Source: Dyella_B sp036746095 (GTDB taxonomy: Bacteria > Pseudomonadota > Gammaproteobacteria > Xanthomonadales > Rhodanobacteraceae). Taken from it: a stretch of 64,000 nucleotides of DNA. Positions 34,270-43,002 of this stretch are shown here, piece by piece; within the stretch, counting starts at the first letter, position 1, and each line of letters begins with the position of its first letter. Position numbers and translations under genes: made by a program. The DNA lies in assembly GCF_036746095.1 (NCBI RefSeq), contig NZ_DAIOEU010000004.1, positions 1 through 64,000 of the forward strand, read 5' to 3'. The notes under the pieces were generated by a model. The model had not been told where the DNA came from. It did no database searches and worked only from the letters and a program-made list of their open reading frames with translations.

Positions 34270-37068
34270 ATGAAGCGGAGTAACACCATCACCTTCACCA
34301 TGAGCCTGCTGGCGGTCGCGATTGCCTCGTCGCTGGCCACCGCACACGCAGACACCACCACGGCGCAGCCGGCAAGCGGCACCAGCGTTGTGCAGACCGG
34401 CGACACCTCCTCGCCGGGCAATGCCAAGAACAGCAAGGACCAGAAGAAAAAAGACCAGAACGTCGCAGCCACGCTTTCCACCGTGGTGGTCACGCCGCTG
34501 CGTTCGAGCCTTGGTTCCGCGGCGGAGGTCAAGCAGGATTCGGAGAACATCGTCGACTCGATCGTGTCGGAAGACATCGGCAAGATGCCGGACAACAGCG
34601 TGGCCGATGCGCTGCAACGTATCACTGGCGTACAGGTGGCCCAGGGGTTTCAGGGCGAAACCAGTAGCGTGGTGGTGCGTGGCCTGCCCAACGTGGTGAC
34701 CACCTTGAACGGCCGGGAGATCGTCAGCGGTGTTGGCCGCTCGTACGCTTTCCAGAATCTGCCGGCGACGGCGGTGAAATCGGTGCAGGTATACAAGACC
34801 AGCGATGCCAGCCTGCCCGCAGGCGGCATTGCCGGCCTGGTGGACATGCAGCTGTTTCGCCCGTTCGATTTCAAAGGGCTGGAAGTGGCCAGCACAGTGA
34901 CCGGCATCAACAGCGCCAATGCCGGTCGCACCGATGGCACCGGCAGCTTCCTGGTCAGCGATCGCTGGAAAACGGATGCGGGCGAATTCGGCGCACTCCT
35001 CAACGCAAGCATCATCACCCAGCACTATGACTACAAAGCGGTGTGGGGCGATTTTCCGCGCCTGCTGACCGATTCATCCGGCAATGCGCTGCGCAGTCCG
35101 TCAGGCACGCTGGTGGAAGTGCCCAACGGTTTCGGTGCCGACTACAACATCGGCTACCGTCGCCGTCCTGAGTTGAACTATGCGGTGCAGTGGGCGCCCA
35201 ACGATCACACCGAAATCTACGCCGAAGGCCTGTACGACTGGGATCACGACAGCTACAGCCAGCCGTTCTTCTTCACCTTCCCGACCGGTGTGGTGACACC
35301 AAGCTCGTACACCGTCGGCAACCATTGCTATCCGGATCAGCTTGCCGGCCAGTACTACGGGCAGACCATCTGCGACGCCACCAGCGCGACCTGGAGCGGC
35401 AACAGCTATGCGGCGACCAGCACGCAGGCGCACGCACAGCACGGTCACGACATTCAAAACGCGATCGGTGCCAAATGGCACAACGACGTATTGAGCTTGT
35501 CGACCGAATTGTCGTCGACGCTCAGCTCGTTCATGGATAACACCTTTATCGTCGATACGTTCCTGAAGGGGCCGATCACCACGGTATGGAACGGTACTGC
35601 AGGCAATCGACAGAACTGGTCGCTGCTGGGCAGTCCGCAAAACGATGCGTCCAATTACTACTTGAATGGCCTGTTCCAGAACTGGTCGGTGCAACGCGGC
35701 AAGGAACTCTCCTGGCGCGCCGATGGTGTGTATACCTTCGATTCGGGCTTTTTCCAGAACCTGCAGTTTGGCGTACGCGCCGACGATCACCGCGCGAATT
35801 ACCAAGGCAGCGTGCAGGTATCGATACCGCCGCCGGGCGGCACCGGTGCGATCGCGCTTGATCCCAATCCGGCCAACCAGGTGCTGGCGCGTTTCCCTGC
35901 CAATTACTTCTGCGCCATGCCCAGTTCGTCGGCGCTGCCGGGCGGCTGGCTGAGCGGTTGCTACAACTATCTGAACGGCAATGCGAATGCCATTCGCGCG
36001 CTGTACAGCACCAATCAGGGATTGCAGCCGACCGATCCGGGCCGGTTCTACAACATCGACGAGAAGGACTTCGCCGGCTATCTGCAGACAGCCTATGCCA
36101 CCACCTTGTTCGGCCTGCCGCTGGATGGCCTGCTCGGCGTGCGCATCGAAGACATCAACCGCAATCTCAATGCGTTTTCGTACAACAGCGCGACCAACGT
36201 CTACTCGCCGCTGGCCTTGTCGACCAGTGCGCCGGTGTATCTGCCAAACCTGAGCGCCGTGCTGCACATCACGGATGCCTTGCAGGCGCGTTTTGTGGCG
36301 GCGAAGACGGTGACTTACCCGAACTTCGGCGATCTCAATCCGTCGATGTCGCTCAATCCCGGCACCATCAACCGCGCCGGCAATGGCAGCAGCGGCAACG
36401 CCTATCTCACGCCGATCAAGTCCAACAACTACGACATGTCGCTGGAGTGGTATTTCGCGCCGGGCAGCTATGCCAGTGCGGGTGCGTTCTATCGCTCCAT
36501 CAAGGGCTACGTGCAGAGCTACGTGACGGACGAGGTGATCGGCGGACAGCCATACCAGATCAGCAGTCCGGAAAGCGCCGGCAATGGTTTCCTGGACGGC
36601 GTGGAGTTGGCCTATCAGCAGTTCTTCGATTTCCTGCCGGGCGCATGGAACGGGCTGGGCGTACAGGTCAACTACACCTACATCAACGGATCGACCAAAT
36701 CACCGCAGTATCTGGGTGGTCCGATGGTTACCACGCCGTTGCAGAACGTGTCCAAGCACAACGGCAACGCCGTGCTGATGTATGAGAAGTACGGCTGGTC
36801 GTTCCGTCTTGCCTACAACTATCGCAGCCGCTTCATCGATGGTTTCAATGCCGCCAACGTGGCCAGCGTGAACGATGAAATCGCGCCGGCGAACCAGGTG
36901 GATCTGTCCGTCGCCTACAACCTCAACGATCACAGCACGGTGGTGCTGGGCATGACCAATCTGCTGGGTGCGAATCTGCACCAGTACTGGGGCGACGGTA
37001 CGTCGCGGCCGCGCGATATCCGCTACCAGGATCGCACGTTGAACCTTGGGTTCCGTTTCAAGCTTTAA
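34270..37068 (+). CDS. TonB-dependent outer-membrane receptor (carbohydrate locus)
   Basis: A 932-residue receptor. The signal peptide is MKRSNTITFTMSLLAVAIASSLATAHAD. A TonB-box-like TLSTVVVTPLR is followed by the plug domain (IGKMPDNSVADALQRITGVQVAQG; VVVRGLPNVVTTLNGREI) and a long beta-barrel ending in an aromatic-rich strand with terminal GFRFKL. The plug resembles the large Xanthomonadales/Caulobacter receptors used for oligosaccharide uptake. Context (mutarotase and GH upstream, propeller hydrolase downstream) suggests import of arabinogalactan- or arabinan-derived oligosaccharides. GGGGAAAG precedes the ATG. Confidence 0.92.
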   Translation: MKRSNTITFTMSLLAVAIASSLATAHADTTTAQPASGTSVVQTGDTSSPGNAKNSKDQKKKDQNVAATLSTVVVTPLRSSLGSAAEVKQDSENIVDSIVSEDIGKMPDNSVADALQRITGVQVAQGFQGETSSVVVRGLPNVVTTLNGREIVSGVGRSYAFQNLPATAVKSVQVYKTSDASLPAGGIAGLVDMQLFRPFDFKGLEVASTVTGINSANAGRTDGTGSFLVSDRWKTDAGEFGALLNASIITQHYDYKAVWGDFPRLLTDSSGNALRSPSGTLVEVPNGFGADYNIGYRRRPELNYAVQWAPNDHTEIYAEGLYDWDHDSYSQPFFFTFPTGVVTPSSYTVGNHCYPDQLAGQYYGQTICDATSATWSGNSYAATSTQAHAQHGHDIQNAIGAKWHNDVLSLSTELSSTLSSFMDNTFIVDTFLKGPITTVWNGTAGNRQNWSLLGSPQNDASNYYLNGLFQNWSVQRGKELSWRADGVYTFDSGFFQNLQFGVRADDHRANYQGSVQVSIPPPGGTGAIALDPNPANQVLARFPANYFCAMPSSSALPGGWLSGCYNYLNGNANAIRALYSTNQGLQPTDPGRFYNIDEKDFAGYLQTAYATTLFGLPLDGLLGVRIEDINRNLNAFSYNSATNVYSPLALSTSAPVYLPNLSAVLHITDALQARFVAAKTVTYPNFGDLNPSMSLNPGTINRAGNGSSGNAYLTPIKSNNYDMSLEWYFAPGSYASAGAFYRSIKGYVQSYVTDEVIGGQPYQISSPESAGNGFLDGVELAYQQFFDFLPGAWNGLGVQVNYTYINGSTKSPQYLGGPMVTTPLQNVSKHNGNAVLMYEKYGWSFRLAYNYRSRFIDGFNAANVASVNDEIAPANQVDLSVAYNLNDHSTVVLGMTNLLGANLHQYWGDGTSRPRDIRYQDRTLNLGFRFKL

Positions 37069-37101
37069 GGATGAGCTGATTGATTCTGAGTAGCTGGCAT
37101 G

Positions 37102-37195
37102 ATGTTCAGAAAGCCCGCAGGGTGTGTCGGACGGCGCAGGGCAGACTGGCCGTCTGTTCAAGCCGTATGGCGCAGCCTGCGGGCTTTCTGGACAT
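37102..37195. repeat. 20-bp inverted repeat between TonB receptor and propeller gene
   Basis: ATGTTCAGAAAGCCCGCAGG (37102-37121) pairs with CCTGCGGGCTTTCTGGACAT (37176-37195) with a single G-U wobble. A smaller GACGG/CCGTC pair is nested inside. It looks like an intergenic palindromic unit rather than coding sequence. Confidence 0.75.
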
Positions 37196-37256
37196 TACCC
37201 GTCGGGCCAGTGACAGCTGCGCAGAATCGATCAGCGCATCCTCCCCTTCCCCCTCG

Positions 37257-37290
37257 GGAGCATCCTCGTGGTGCTCCTTCTTTTTATTCC
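37257..37290 (+). terminator. Possible terminator or attenuator before propeller gene
   Basis: GGAGCA (37257-37262), 9-nt loop, TGCTCC (37272-37277), followed by TTCTTTTTATT. The stem is short but the T-tract is good. It lies between the receptor stop and the next gene, 47 nt before its start. Confidence 0.55.
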
Positions 37291-37336
37291 TGGCGGTCGC
37301 ATGCGTGCGGCCGCCGCTTGTCTTCGAGGAGTCGTC

Positions 37337-38902
37337 ATGCATCGAACGACATGTCATCTTGCCGGTGTTCTTTTTGCCGTGGCTGGCATATCAGCCGGGC
37401 AGGCGCAGGATCAGGCGCCCGATACCGCAAGCGGTCAATTCCTTGCTGAAGGTACGGGCTATGCATCGGTGGTGCGTTTGTCGCAACCAGGCGATGCGAA
37501 TGGGCGCCTGCTGCTGGTGTTCGAGCAGAACGGCATGGCCGGTATTCCCCTCTACGTCAGCAACGACAGCGGCAAGACCTGGCATTTCATGCAGAACGTC
37601 GTGGACCAGGAGCATGCTGGCAACGCAGCGTGGCAATTGCGCTGGCAACCGAATATTTCGCAAATGCGGCAAGACAGTGGCGATCTGAAACACGGCACCT
37701 TGCTGCTGGCCGCCAATGCCACTCGCAATGATGCCAAGGGCCACGTGGTCGAAGAAGATCTGCAGCTCTACACCTCCACCGACCAAGGCAAGACCTGGCA
37801 CTACCGCAGTTCCATCGTGCGTGGTGGCGGCCATCCGGAGGACAAGGACAACCACGGTGTGTGGGAGCCGAACATCCATATCCTCGACGATGGCCGGATG
37901 GTTGCTTACTACTCGAGCGAGCAGCACAAGGGCCAGGGCTTCAACCAGATCCTCGCACACAAGCTCTCCATCGATGGCGGCAAAACGTGGGGCGAGGAGG
38001 TAATGGACGTAGGCATGCCAGGCGGCGTGGAACGTCCCGGCATGGCGGTGGTGGCGCGTCTGCCTGATCACCGCTATGTGCTGAACTTCGAAGACATCGA
38101 CGGTCCCGAGAACGGCAAGGTCCATCTCAAATTCAGCACGGATGGCCTGCATTTTGGCGACCCGGCCGATCGCGGCGCGCCGGTGGAAACCGCAGGCGGC
38201 GCATGGCCTGCCGCGTGTCCGGTGGTGAGCTGGTTTCCGGTGGGCGGCGCGCAGGGCGTGATCGTGGTATCGGCGGAACGTGCCGGTGGCAACGGCGATG
38301 CAGCAGGGCGCAGCTTCTACTGGAACAACAACGGCGGCAAAGGGCCATGGTGGGAAGTGCCGGCGCCGGTGCAGAAGATCACCGGCAACATCCATGCGGG
38401 TTGGACGCAAGTCTTGCTGCTGCAGAAGGATGGCAGCTTCCTGCACATCTCCTCCTCGTCATCGCCCAGGCTGGAGCAGGGCCGGAAGGCGGCCTACAAC
38501 GTGATGCTGTATGCGGATGCACCGCTCAACTTCAATCGTTATGAAGCGGAAGACGCCGCGCGCACGAGTGCGGTGGTGATCGGCAATCCGCATGCCTCGA
38601 ATCGGCGAATGGCACGCATTGCTTCAGCGCCTTACGGCAAGCTGCAGTTCGATATCCATCGTGATCGCGGCGGTGCGCACGTATTGCGGTTGCGCTATGA
38701 GGACTTGGGTTTTGCGGCTACACCGCGGATCGGCGTCAATGGTATTTCCGTTGCTGTTGGCAGTAGCAAGGCGGACGGTGATAGTGGTTGGACGCTGATG
38801 GATGTGCGCGTCAATCTGAAAGATGGGGACAACACCATTGTCGTGAATGGTGCTGAGCATGCTTACGATCTGGACTACATTGAGTTTGATCCGATGCCGT
38901 GA
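37337..38902 (+). CDS. Secreted sialidase-fold propeller hydrolase with CBM35/6-like domain
   Basis: A 521-residue exported protein (signal peptide MHRTTCHLAGVLFAVAGISAGQAQ). Residues about 30-390 form a sialidase/GH93-type propeller with Asp boxes SNDSGKTWH, STDQGKTWH and SIDGGKTWG. The C-terminal ~130 residues begin NFNRYEAEDAARTSA and look like a CBM35/CBM6 beta-sandwich, a sugar-binding module. As with the protein at 22589-24148, exo-arabinanase-like activity is as plausible as sialidase activity in this arabinose/galactose locus. ATG 37337 has GAGGAG upstream. Confidence 0.82.
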   Translation: MHRTTCHLAGVLFAVAGISAGQAQDQAPDTASGQFLAEGTGYASVVRLSQPGDANGRLLLVFEQNGMAGIPLYVSNDSGKTWHFMQNVVDQEHAGNAAWQLRWQPNISQMRQDSGDLKHGTLLLAANATRNDAKGHVVEEDLQLYTSTDQGKTWHYRSSIVRGGGHPEDKDNHGVWEPNIHILDDGRMVAYYSSEQHKGQGFNQILAHKLSIDGGKTWGEEVMDVGMPGGVERPGMAVVARLPDHRYVLNFEDIDGPENGKVHLKFSTDGLHFGDPADRGAPVETAGGAWPAACPVVSWFPVGGAQGVIVVSAERAGGNGDAAGRSFYWNNNGGKGPWWEVPAPVQKITGNIHAGWTQVLLLQKDGSFLHISSSSSPRLEQGRKAAYNVMLYADAPLNFNRYEAEDAARTSAVVIGNPHASNRRMARIASAPYGKLQFDIHRDRGGAHVLRLRYEDLGFAATPRIGVNGISVAVGSSKADGDSGWTLMDVRVNLKDGDNTIVVNGAEHAYDLDYIEFDPMP

Positions 38903-38929
38903 CAATCCGGCGCTGCCGGACGCGAGCTT

Positions 38930-39023
38930 CGCTCGCATCACCCGACCCTCCCCTACTATCGCAGGGGATGGAGCAGATCATCGCGAGCGGGTTAGGGGGT
39001 GCTTGTGCTTTAGCGTGTTGCCG
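38930..39023. repeat. Dispersed CTCCCCT...AGGGGA repeat copy
   Basis: Contains CCCTCCCCTACTATCGCAGG, continuing to a GGGTTAGGGGGTGC stretch and CTTTAGCGTGTTG (39008-39020). The last 13-mer and parts of the rest recur at 24333-24377. It lies in the convergent gap between the propeller gene and the FadR-type regulator. Confidence 0.6.
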
Positions 39024-39046
39024 AATGCCGCGAGTGCGGACGCAAT

Positions 39047-39829
39047 TCAAGCTTTCCGTCGCTTGTTGCTCAGGGTTTCCTTCGTATCCGAAATCACCTT
39101 GACCATCGCCTTGTGCGCCGCGTCGGCGTCCTTGTCGCGAATGGCCTGCAGTACCATGCGATGTTGCGGCAGCGAATATTTGAAGTTCACGGCGCTCAGT
39201 GCCGACATGGTGAAGTAGCTGCTGAGGGCTGTCTCGATTACCGAAAATAGCGAGACCAGCAACTCGTTGCCGGTCGCGGCGAGAATCGCTTCGTGGAAAT
39301 CGATATCCGCGGTGGTCCAGGACTCCGGATCGTGCGACGCCTCCATCGCATCGAATGCCTGCTGCATGCGCTTCAATTGCGTCACCGAGCGATGGCGGGC
39401 GGCGCTGGCCGCGGCAGCCGGTTCGATGATCTCGCGCATCTCCGATAGCTTCTGCACGAAATCCGAGGTGGGCATGGAGGCGCAGCGCCAGGCCAGTACG
39501 TCGGCATCCAGCTGATTCCAGAAGCGCGCATCGCGTACGCGGGTGCCGACCTTGGGGCGTGCTTCGACCAGGCCTTTGGCGGACAGCACCTTCATCGCCT
39601 CGCGCAACGAGGTGCGGCTGACGTCCATCTCTTCGGCCATGGTGGCTTCCGGCGGCAGTACCTCGCCTTGCTTGATGGCGCCGCTGACGATGCGCTGCCC
39701 CAGCACTTGCACGACGTGCCCATGCAGGTTGCGCGCCGCCATGGGGCCGGCGCCGCTGCGAATGCGCCGCGCCAGCGCGGGAGGGGCGGTTCTGGTCGCG
39801 CCATCCCTGCTGCTTCGAAACGATGCCAT
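39047..39829 (-). CDS. FadR-subfamily GntR regulator, paralogue of DgoR
   Basis: A 260-residue regulator with a winged HTH (LPPEATMAEEMDVSRTSLREAMKVLSAKGLV) and an FCD domain. Long stretches are identical to the DgoR-like protein at 30592-31305, including ARPKVGTRVRD and QLDADVLAWRCASMP, so the two arose by duplication. The N-terminus carries an extra Arg-rich segment. ATG 39829 is supported by AAGGAG nine bases upstream; ATG 39742 is an alternative. It is convergent with the propeller gene and may control the polymer-degradation/TonB genes. That target is inferred. Confidence 0.88.
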   Translation of the reverse strand: MASFRSSRDGATRTAPPALARRIRSGAGPMAARNLHGHVVQVLGQRIVSGAIKQGEVLPPEATMAEEMDVSRTSLREAMKVLSAKGLVEARPKVGTRVRDARFWNQLDADVLAWRCASMPTSDFVQKLSEMREIIEPAAAASAARHRSVTQLKRMQQAFDAMEASHDPESWTTADIDFHEAILAATGNELLVSLFSVIETALSSYFTMSALSAVNFKYSLPQHRMVLQAIRDKDADAAHKAMVKVISDTKETLSNKRRKA

Positions 39830-40006
39830 TCAGCCGATCTCCTTCAGTGCCACGCCATGGAAAGGCCCGCCGATAGACAAACCCGATCGTTCAATAATCG
39901 CAGCGGGAAATGCAAACCTAGCGCGCTTCAGCCAGGCGCTTCGGGAAATGATGCCACGTTTCAGGAGGGGGACGAGCAGCGGCGAAGCGAAAGATGCTGC
40001 GGCGGT

Positions 40007-40963
40007 TTACCGGACGCCCTGGCGAGGTTCGTCCGGTTGCCCGCGCAACCCGCGGGCATGACGGCTGCCGGCGCGGATATGGCCTGGGCAGATGCCGCTG
40101 ACGCGTTTGAAAAGGCGCCGGAATGCCGCCTCGCTGCTGTAGCCCAGGCGCTCGGCAATCGAGGCGACGGACAGGTCCGGATCGTGCAGCAGGCGTTCCG
40201 CCACATTGACGCGCCACTGGGTGACGTACTGCATGGGCGGCACGTTCATCAATTGCGCGAAGCGTTCGGCGAAGGCGGAGCGCGACATGCAGGCCAGCGC
40301 CGCCATGTTCTGCATGGTCCACGGATGCCCGGGTTCCTCGTGCACGGCCTGCAGCACCTTGCAGATGCGATTGTCGGCCAGGGCGGCGAACAGGCCTTGC
40401 TGGTCGGCATGGCGGTGGGCGTAATCGCACACGGCGAGGGTGAACAAGGTGTCGGCGAGTTTGTTCAGCAGCACTTTGCGGCCGGGTACCTCGGTTTTCG
40501 CGATCTCGACCATCATGGCCGATAGCTGCCTGAACAGGGTATCGGCTTGTGCGTCGCGTACCACGAAGCAGGCGGGCAAGGCGTGGCTGAGCGGATGCCG
40601 GGTGTGGCTGGCATAGCGAAGTTCGCCGCAAATCAGGCTGGTGGTGATGTCGGTGGTGATGTCGCGCGCGCGCAAGCGATGCGGGTCGCCATGCGGAAAT
40701 ACCACCAGGTCCCCGGCTTGCAGGTGCCATGCTTGCTCGAGGGCTTCGCTCTCGATCAGGCATTCGCCGGTATTCACCAGATGGAACAAGCCGTTGCCGT
40801 TGCAGGTGGCATCGGCGAACCACGAACCGCAAAACCTGGGTTCGGCCACGATCTCCACGCGCAACATCGACTGGTTGAGCAAGGCTTCCAGGGCCGGTGC
40901 GACCGAGGGCGGGCGCGGCGTTCCGATCAGTTCGGCGTAAGCATCGACGTGCATGGACTTCAC
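40007..40963 (-). CDS. AraC-family regulator with cupin sensor
   Basis: A 318-residue protein. The N-terminal half is a cupin-type sensor (residues about 35-130, with GDLVVFPHGDPHRLRA). The C-terminal half is an AraC DNA-binding domain with two HTHs (MAALACMSRSAFAERFAQLM; SIAERLGYSSEAAFRRLFKRVSGICPG). Regulators of this type often control oxidoreductase or stress genes, but no target is evident here. It stands alone between the FadR-type regulator and bufC. The 177-nt gap 39830-40006 shows no gene. Confidence 0.88.
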   Translation of the reverse strand: MKSMHVDAYAELIGTPRPPSVAPALEALLNQSMLRVEIVAEPRFCGSWFADATCNGNGLFHLVNTGECLIESEALEQAWHLQAGDLVVFPHGDPHRLRARDITTDITTSLICGELRYASHTRHPLSHALPACFVVRDAQADTLFRQLSAMMVEIAKTEVPGRKVLLNKLADTLFTLAVCDYAHRHADQQGLFAALADNRICKVLQAVHEEPGHPWTMQNMAALACMSRSAFAERFAQLMNVPPMQYVTQWRVNVAERLLHDPDLSVASIAERLGYSSEAAFRRLFKRVSGICPGHIRAGSRHARGLRGQPDEPRQGVR

Positions 40964-41030
40964 TTCCCTGACATGGCGCTTTGTCAGGTATTCGCCGGAA
41001 GCCCGGGCCGGTTACGTCGGTATCGAAACC

Positions 41031-41819
41031 TTATGCCGCCGGAGCGAGCGTCCAGCCGCGAATCAGGCCGGCCGCCAGCCAGCCTTGCAGCATGGCCACC
41101 ATGCGCGGCATGGCGGCGGCTTCGCCGTGGTAGCCGCTCAAGCATGCACAGAGGGCGGTGAAGGTTTCTCCGCGCATGGCCGCGCTCAGCACCTGCCATT
41201 CGTCGTCATCCAGGCGGCGATAGTGGACCGTGGTGTCCTTGCGCCACACCAGGATCTGCCGTGCCGGGACGAAGCGGCGCAAGCGGGGGCGTGGTTTGCC
41301 ATGGTCCGCGGCGCGGCGGAATGCTTCGGCATTGCAGCCGCCGTCCAGTACGTGCAGGTTTTGCAGCAGGGAAAGTCGCAATACCGGCCATGCGTCGACT
41401 GGCACGGCCGAAAGATCGGCCATGCTTGCGCTGGTTTCGTTGGCGGCGTCGAAGGCGACGGAAATCGCCCAATCCAGCCGTGCCATGTCCGCCAACTGCG
41501 GCTGGTCGCGCCATGGATAGGCGTAATCGAGAAACGCGGCAAGTCCGGCACCGTACCAGCGGATGTTGTAGTGCTCGGAAGGGTGCGCACTGATGTACTT
41601 GTCCAGCATGGTGTCGAAGCGCCGGCCGGCCATGCTGCGCAAGCCGGTGAACTCGGCTTGCAGTGCATCGCGCAGGCGCACGCGGTAACCATGCCGGTAA
41701 ACGTCCAGGCGGCTGCGCGCATCGGCGGCGCCATGGTCGCAAATGATCGACGGTATCTGCGTGTGTTCCGCCAATACGGCCTGCAGCATCTGTTGCTGCA
41801 TGGCTTGCAGTGAGGTCAT
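41031..41819 (-). CDS. bufC: BufC-type partner protein (DUF2063)
   Basis: A 262-residue protein with an N-terminal DUF2063 domain (QQMLQAVLAEHT...RLDVYRHGYRVRLRDALQAEFTGLRSMAG). In bufferin and related MNIO gene clusters this protein partners the DUF692 enzyme and probably recognises the precursor peptide. The ATG at 41819 overlaps the bufB stop as ATGA, so the two are translationally coupled. The C-terminal half (residues about 130-262) is less conserved. Last gene of the cassette. Confidence 0.88.
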   Translation of the reverse strand: MTSLQAMQQQMLQAVLAEHTQIPSIICDHGAADARSRLDVYRHGYRVRLRDALQAEFTGLRSMAGRRFDTMLDKYISAHPSEHYNIRWYGAGLAAFLDYAYPWRDQPQLADMARLDWAISVAFDAANETSASMADLSAVPVDAWPVLRLSLLQNLHVLDGGCNAEAFRRAADHGKPRPRLRRFVPARQILVWRKDTTVHYRRLDDDEWQVLSAAMRGETFTALCACLSGYHGEAAAMPRMVAMLQGWLAAGLIRGWTLAPAA

Positions 41820-42673
41820 GCTGCATCTCGCAGCAATGGCGCGGCCAATACGCGCGCGTGCTCCAGTTCCGCCATCAACTCCGATAGCGGCGGGAAATGA
41901 TCGTCGCGCTCGATCATCGTCGATACGCGACCGAAGCGGCGTACGGCGTGGGTGTAAAGATCCCACACCGCATTGGAAACCGGCGCGTCGTGCGTGTCGA
42001 TGATCAACCGTTCGCCTTGTTCGTAACCGGCAAGATGGAACTGCTGCACGCGCGATACGGGAATGCCGCGCAGATAATCCAGCGCGGAGAAACCATGGTT
42101 CATCGCGCTGACGTGGACATTGTTGATGTCCAGCAGGATCAGGCAGTCGGCGCGTTCGGCGACTTCGGCCAGAAACTCCCACTCGGTCATTTGCGACGCA
42201 CCGAAGCTGACATAGCTGGAAACGTTCTCGAGCAGAATGCGGCGCTTGAGGCGATCCTGCACCTGTTTGACGCGTGCGACGACATGATCGAGCGCTTCCT
42301 CGGTGTATGGCAGCGGCATCAGATCATGCAGGTTTACGCCTTGCACGCCAGTCCAGCACAGGTGATCGGACACCCACGCCGGTTCGATGCGCTCGGCCAA
42401 TGCAGCCAGCCGCGCCAGGTAATCATCGTCGAGCGGATCGGTGCTGCCGATCGACATCGACACGCCGTGCATCACCAGCGGAAAACGTTCGCGGAAACGT
42501 TCCAACCATACCAGCGGCAAGCCGCCGTGCACCATGTAGTTTTCCGAAACGATCTCCAGCCATTCAATGCGGGAAGGCTGTGCTAGCAAGGCTTCGTAAT
42601 GCTCCACGCGCAAGCCCAGTCCGTATCCCAGGCAGGGCAGGGCACCGGTGCGCTCAATGGCATGCATGACCAT
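41816..42673 (-). CDS. bufB: MNIO-family iron oxidative enzyme (DUF692), bufferin maturase BufB
   Basis: A 285-residue TIM-barrel protein of DUF692, now called MNIO (multinuclear non-heme iron-dependent oxidative enzymes, which include MbnB of methanobactin synthesis). Metal-ligand motifs are present: MHGVSMSIGS, VSDHLCW, LLENVSSYVSF, DINNVHVSAMNHG, FHLAGY and DTHDAPVS. It should modify cysteines of the small precursor encoded just upstream, creating a copper-binding group. It starts 59 nt after the bufA stop, across a strong hairpin, and overlaps bufC by 4 bp. ATG 42673 is used; ATG 42667 is two codons in. Confidence 0.93.
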   Translation of the reverse strand: MVMHAIERTGALPCLGYGLGLRVEHYEALLAQPSRIEWLEIVSENYMVHGGLPLVWLERFRERFPLVMHGVSMSIGSTDPLDDDYLARLAALAERIEPAWVSDHLCWTGVQGVNLHDLMPLPYTEEALDHVVARVKQVQDRLKRRILLENVSSYVSFGASQMTEWEFLAEVAERADCLILLDINNVHVSAMNHGFSALDYLRGIPVSRVQQFHLAGYEQGERLIIDTHDAPVSNAVWDLYTHAVRRFGRVSTMIERDDHFPPLSELMAELEHARVLAAPLLRDAA

Positions 42674-42694
42674 GGCGAGGCATTCCCATCAAAG

Positions 42695-42726
42695 GCGGGA
42701 TGCACGCGGCAGGGCGTGCATCCCGC
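42695..42726 (-). promoter_or_regulatory. Strong hairpin between bufA and bufB
   Basis: GCGGGATGCACGC (42695-42707) and GCGTGCATCCCGC (42714-42726) form a perfect 13-bp stem with a 6-nt loop. It begins 6 nt after the bufA stop. On the transcribed strand only CTTTG follows, not a real U-tract. It fits a partial terminator or a 3'-end stabiliser that would give more precursor mRNA than enzyme mRNA. Confidence 0.7.
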
Positions 42727-42732
42727 AGTGCA

Positions 42733-43002
42733 TTACTTCTTCACGGCGGCCTGTGCGGCGTCGCAATCGGCCTGCGTCTTCTGCATGGTGAAGCCCTGGC
42801 CCTTGCAGCTGTTCTGGCCCTTGCAGGAGTTGGTGGCCTGCTTGCAGGCGCCCTGGCCTTTGCAGGAGCTGGAATTGACGCACTTGACCATGGCTTGGTC
42901 ACCGGCGTGTCCGCCGACGGGGGCAGCGGAAACCGCCGCGGCGGCGAACAGGCCGGCCACCATCACCGCCATGGCGCTGGCATTGACTGTCTTGATGTTC
43001 AT
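42733..43002 (-). CDS. bufA: Bufferin-type RiPP metallophore precursor (BufA2-like)
   Basis: An 89-residue precursor. A signal peptide (MNIKTVNASAMAVMVAGLFAAAAVSA, cleavage about residue 26-27) directs it to the periplasm. The mature part has six cysteines at 41, 47, 53, 60, 66 and 80. A repeated SCKGQ/ACKQ pattern runs through it (SCKGQGACKQ, SCKGQNSCKGQG). Bufferins are post-translationally modified at cysteines by DUF692/MNIO enzymes and buffer copper in the periplasm. The Cys-Lys-Gly-Gln pattern suits the BufA2 type. ATG 43002 has GGAG eight bases upstream. Followed by a strong hairpin, then bufB and bufC. Confidence 0.88.
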   Translation of the reverse strand: MNIKTVNASAMAVMVAGLFAAAAVSAAPVGGHAGDQAMVKCVNSSSCKGQGACKQATNSCKGQNSCKGQGFTMQKTQADCDAAQAAVKK

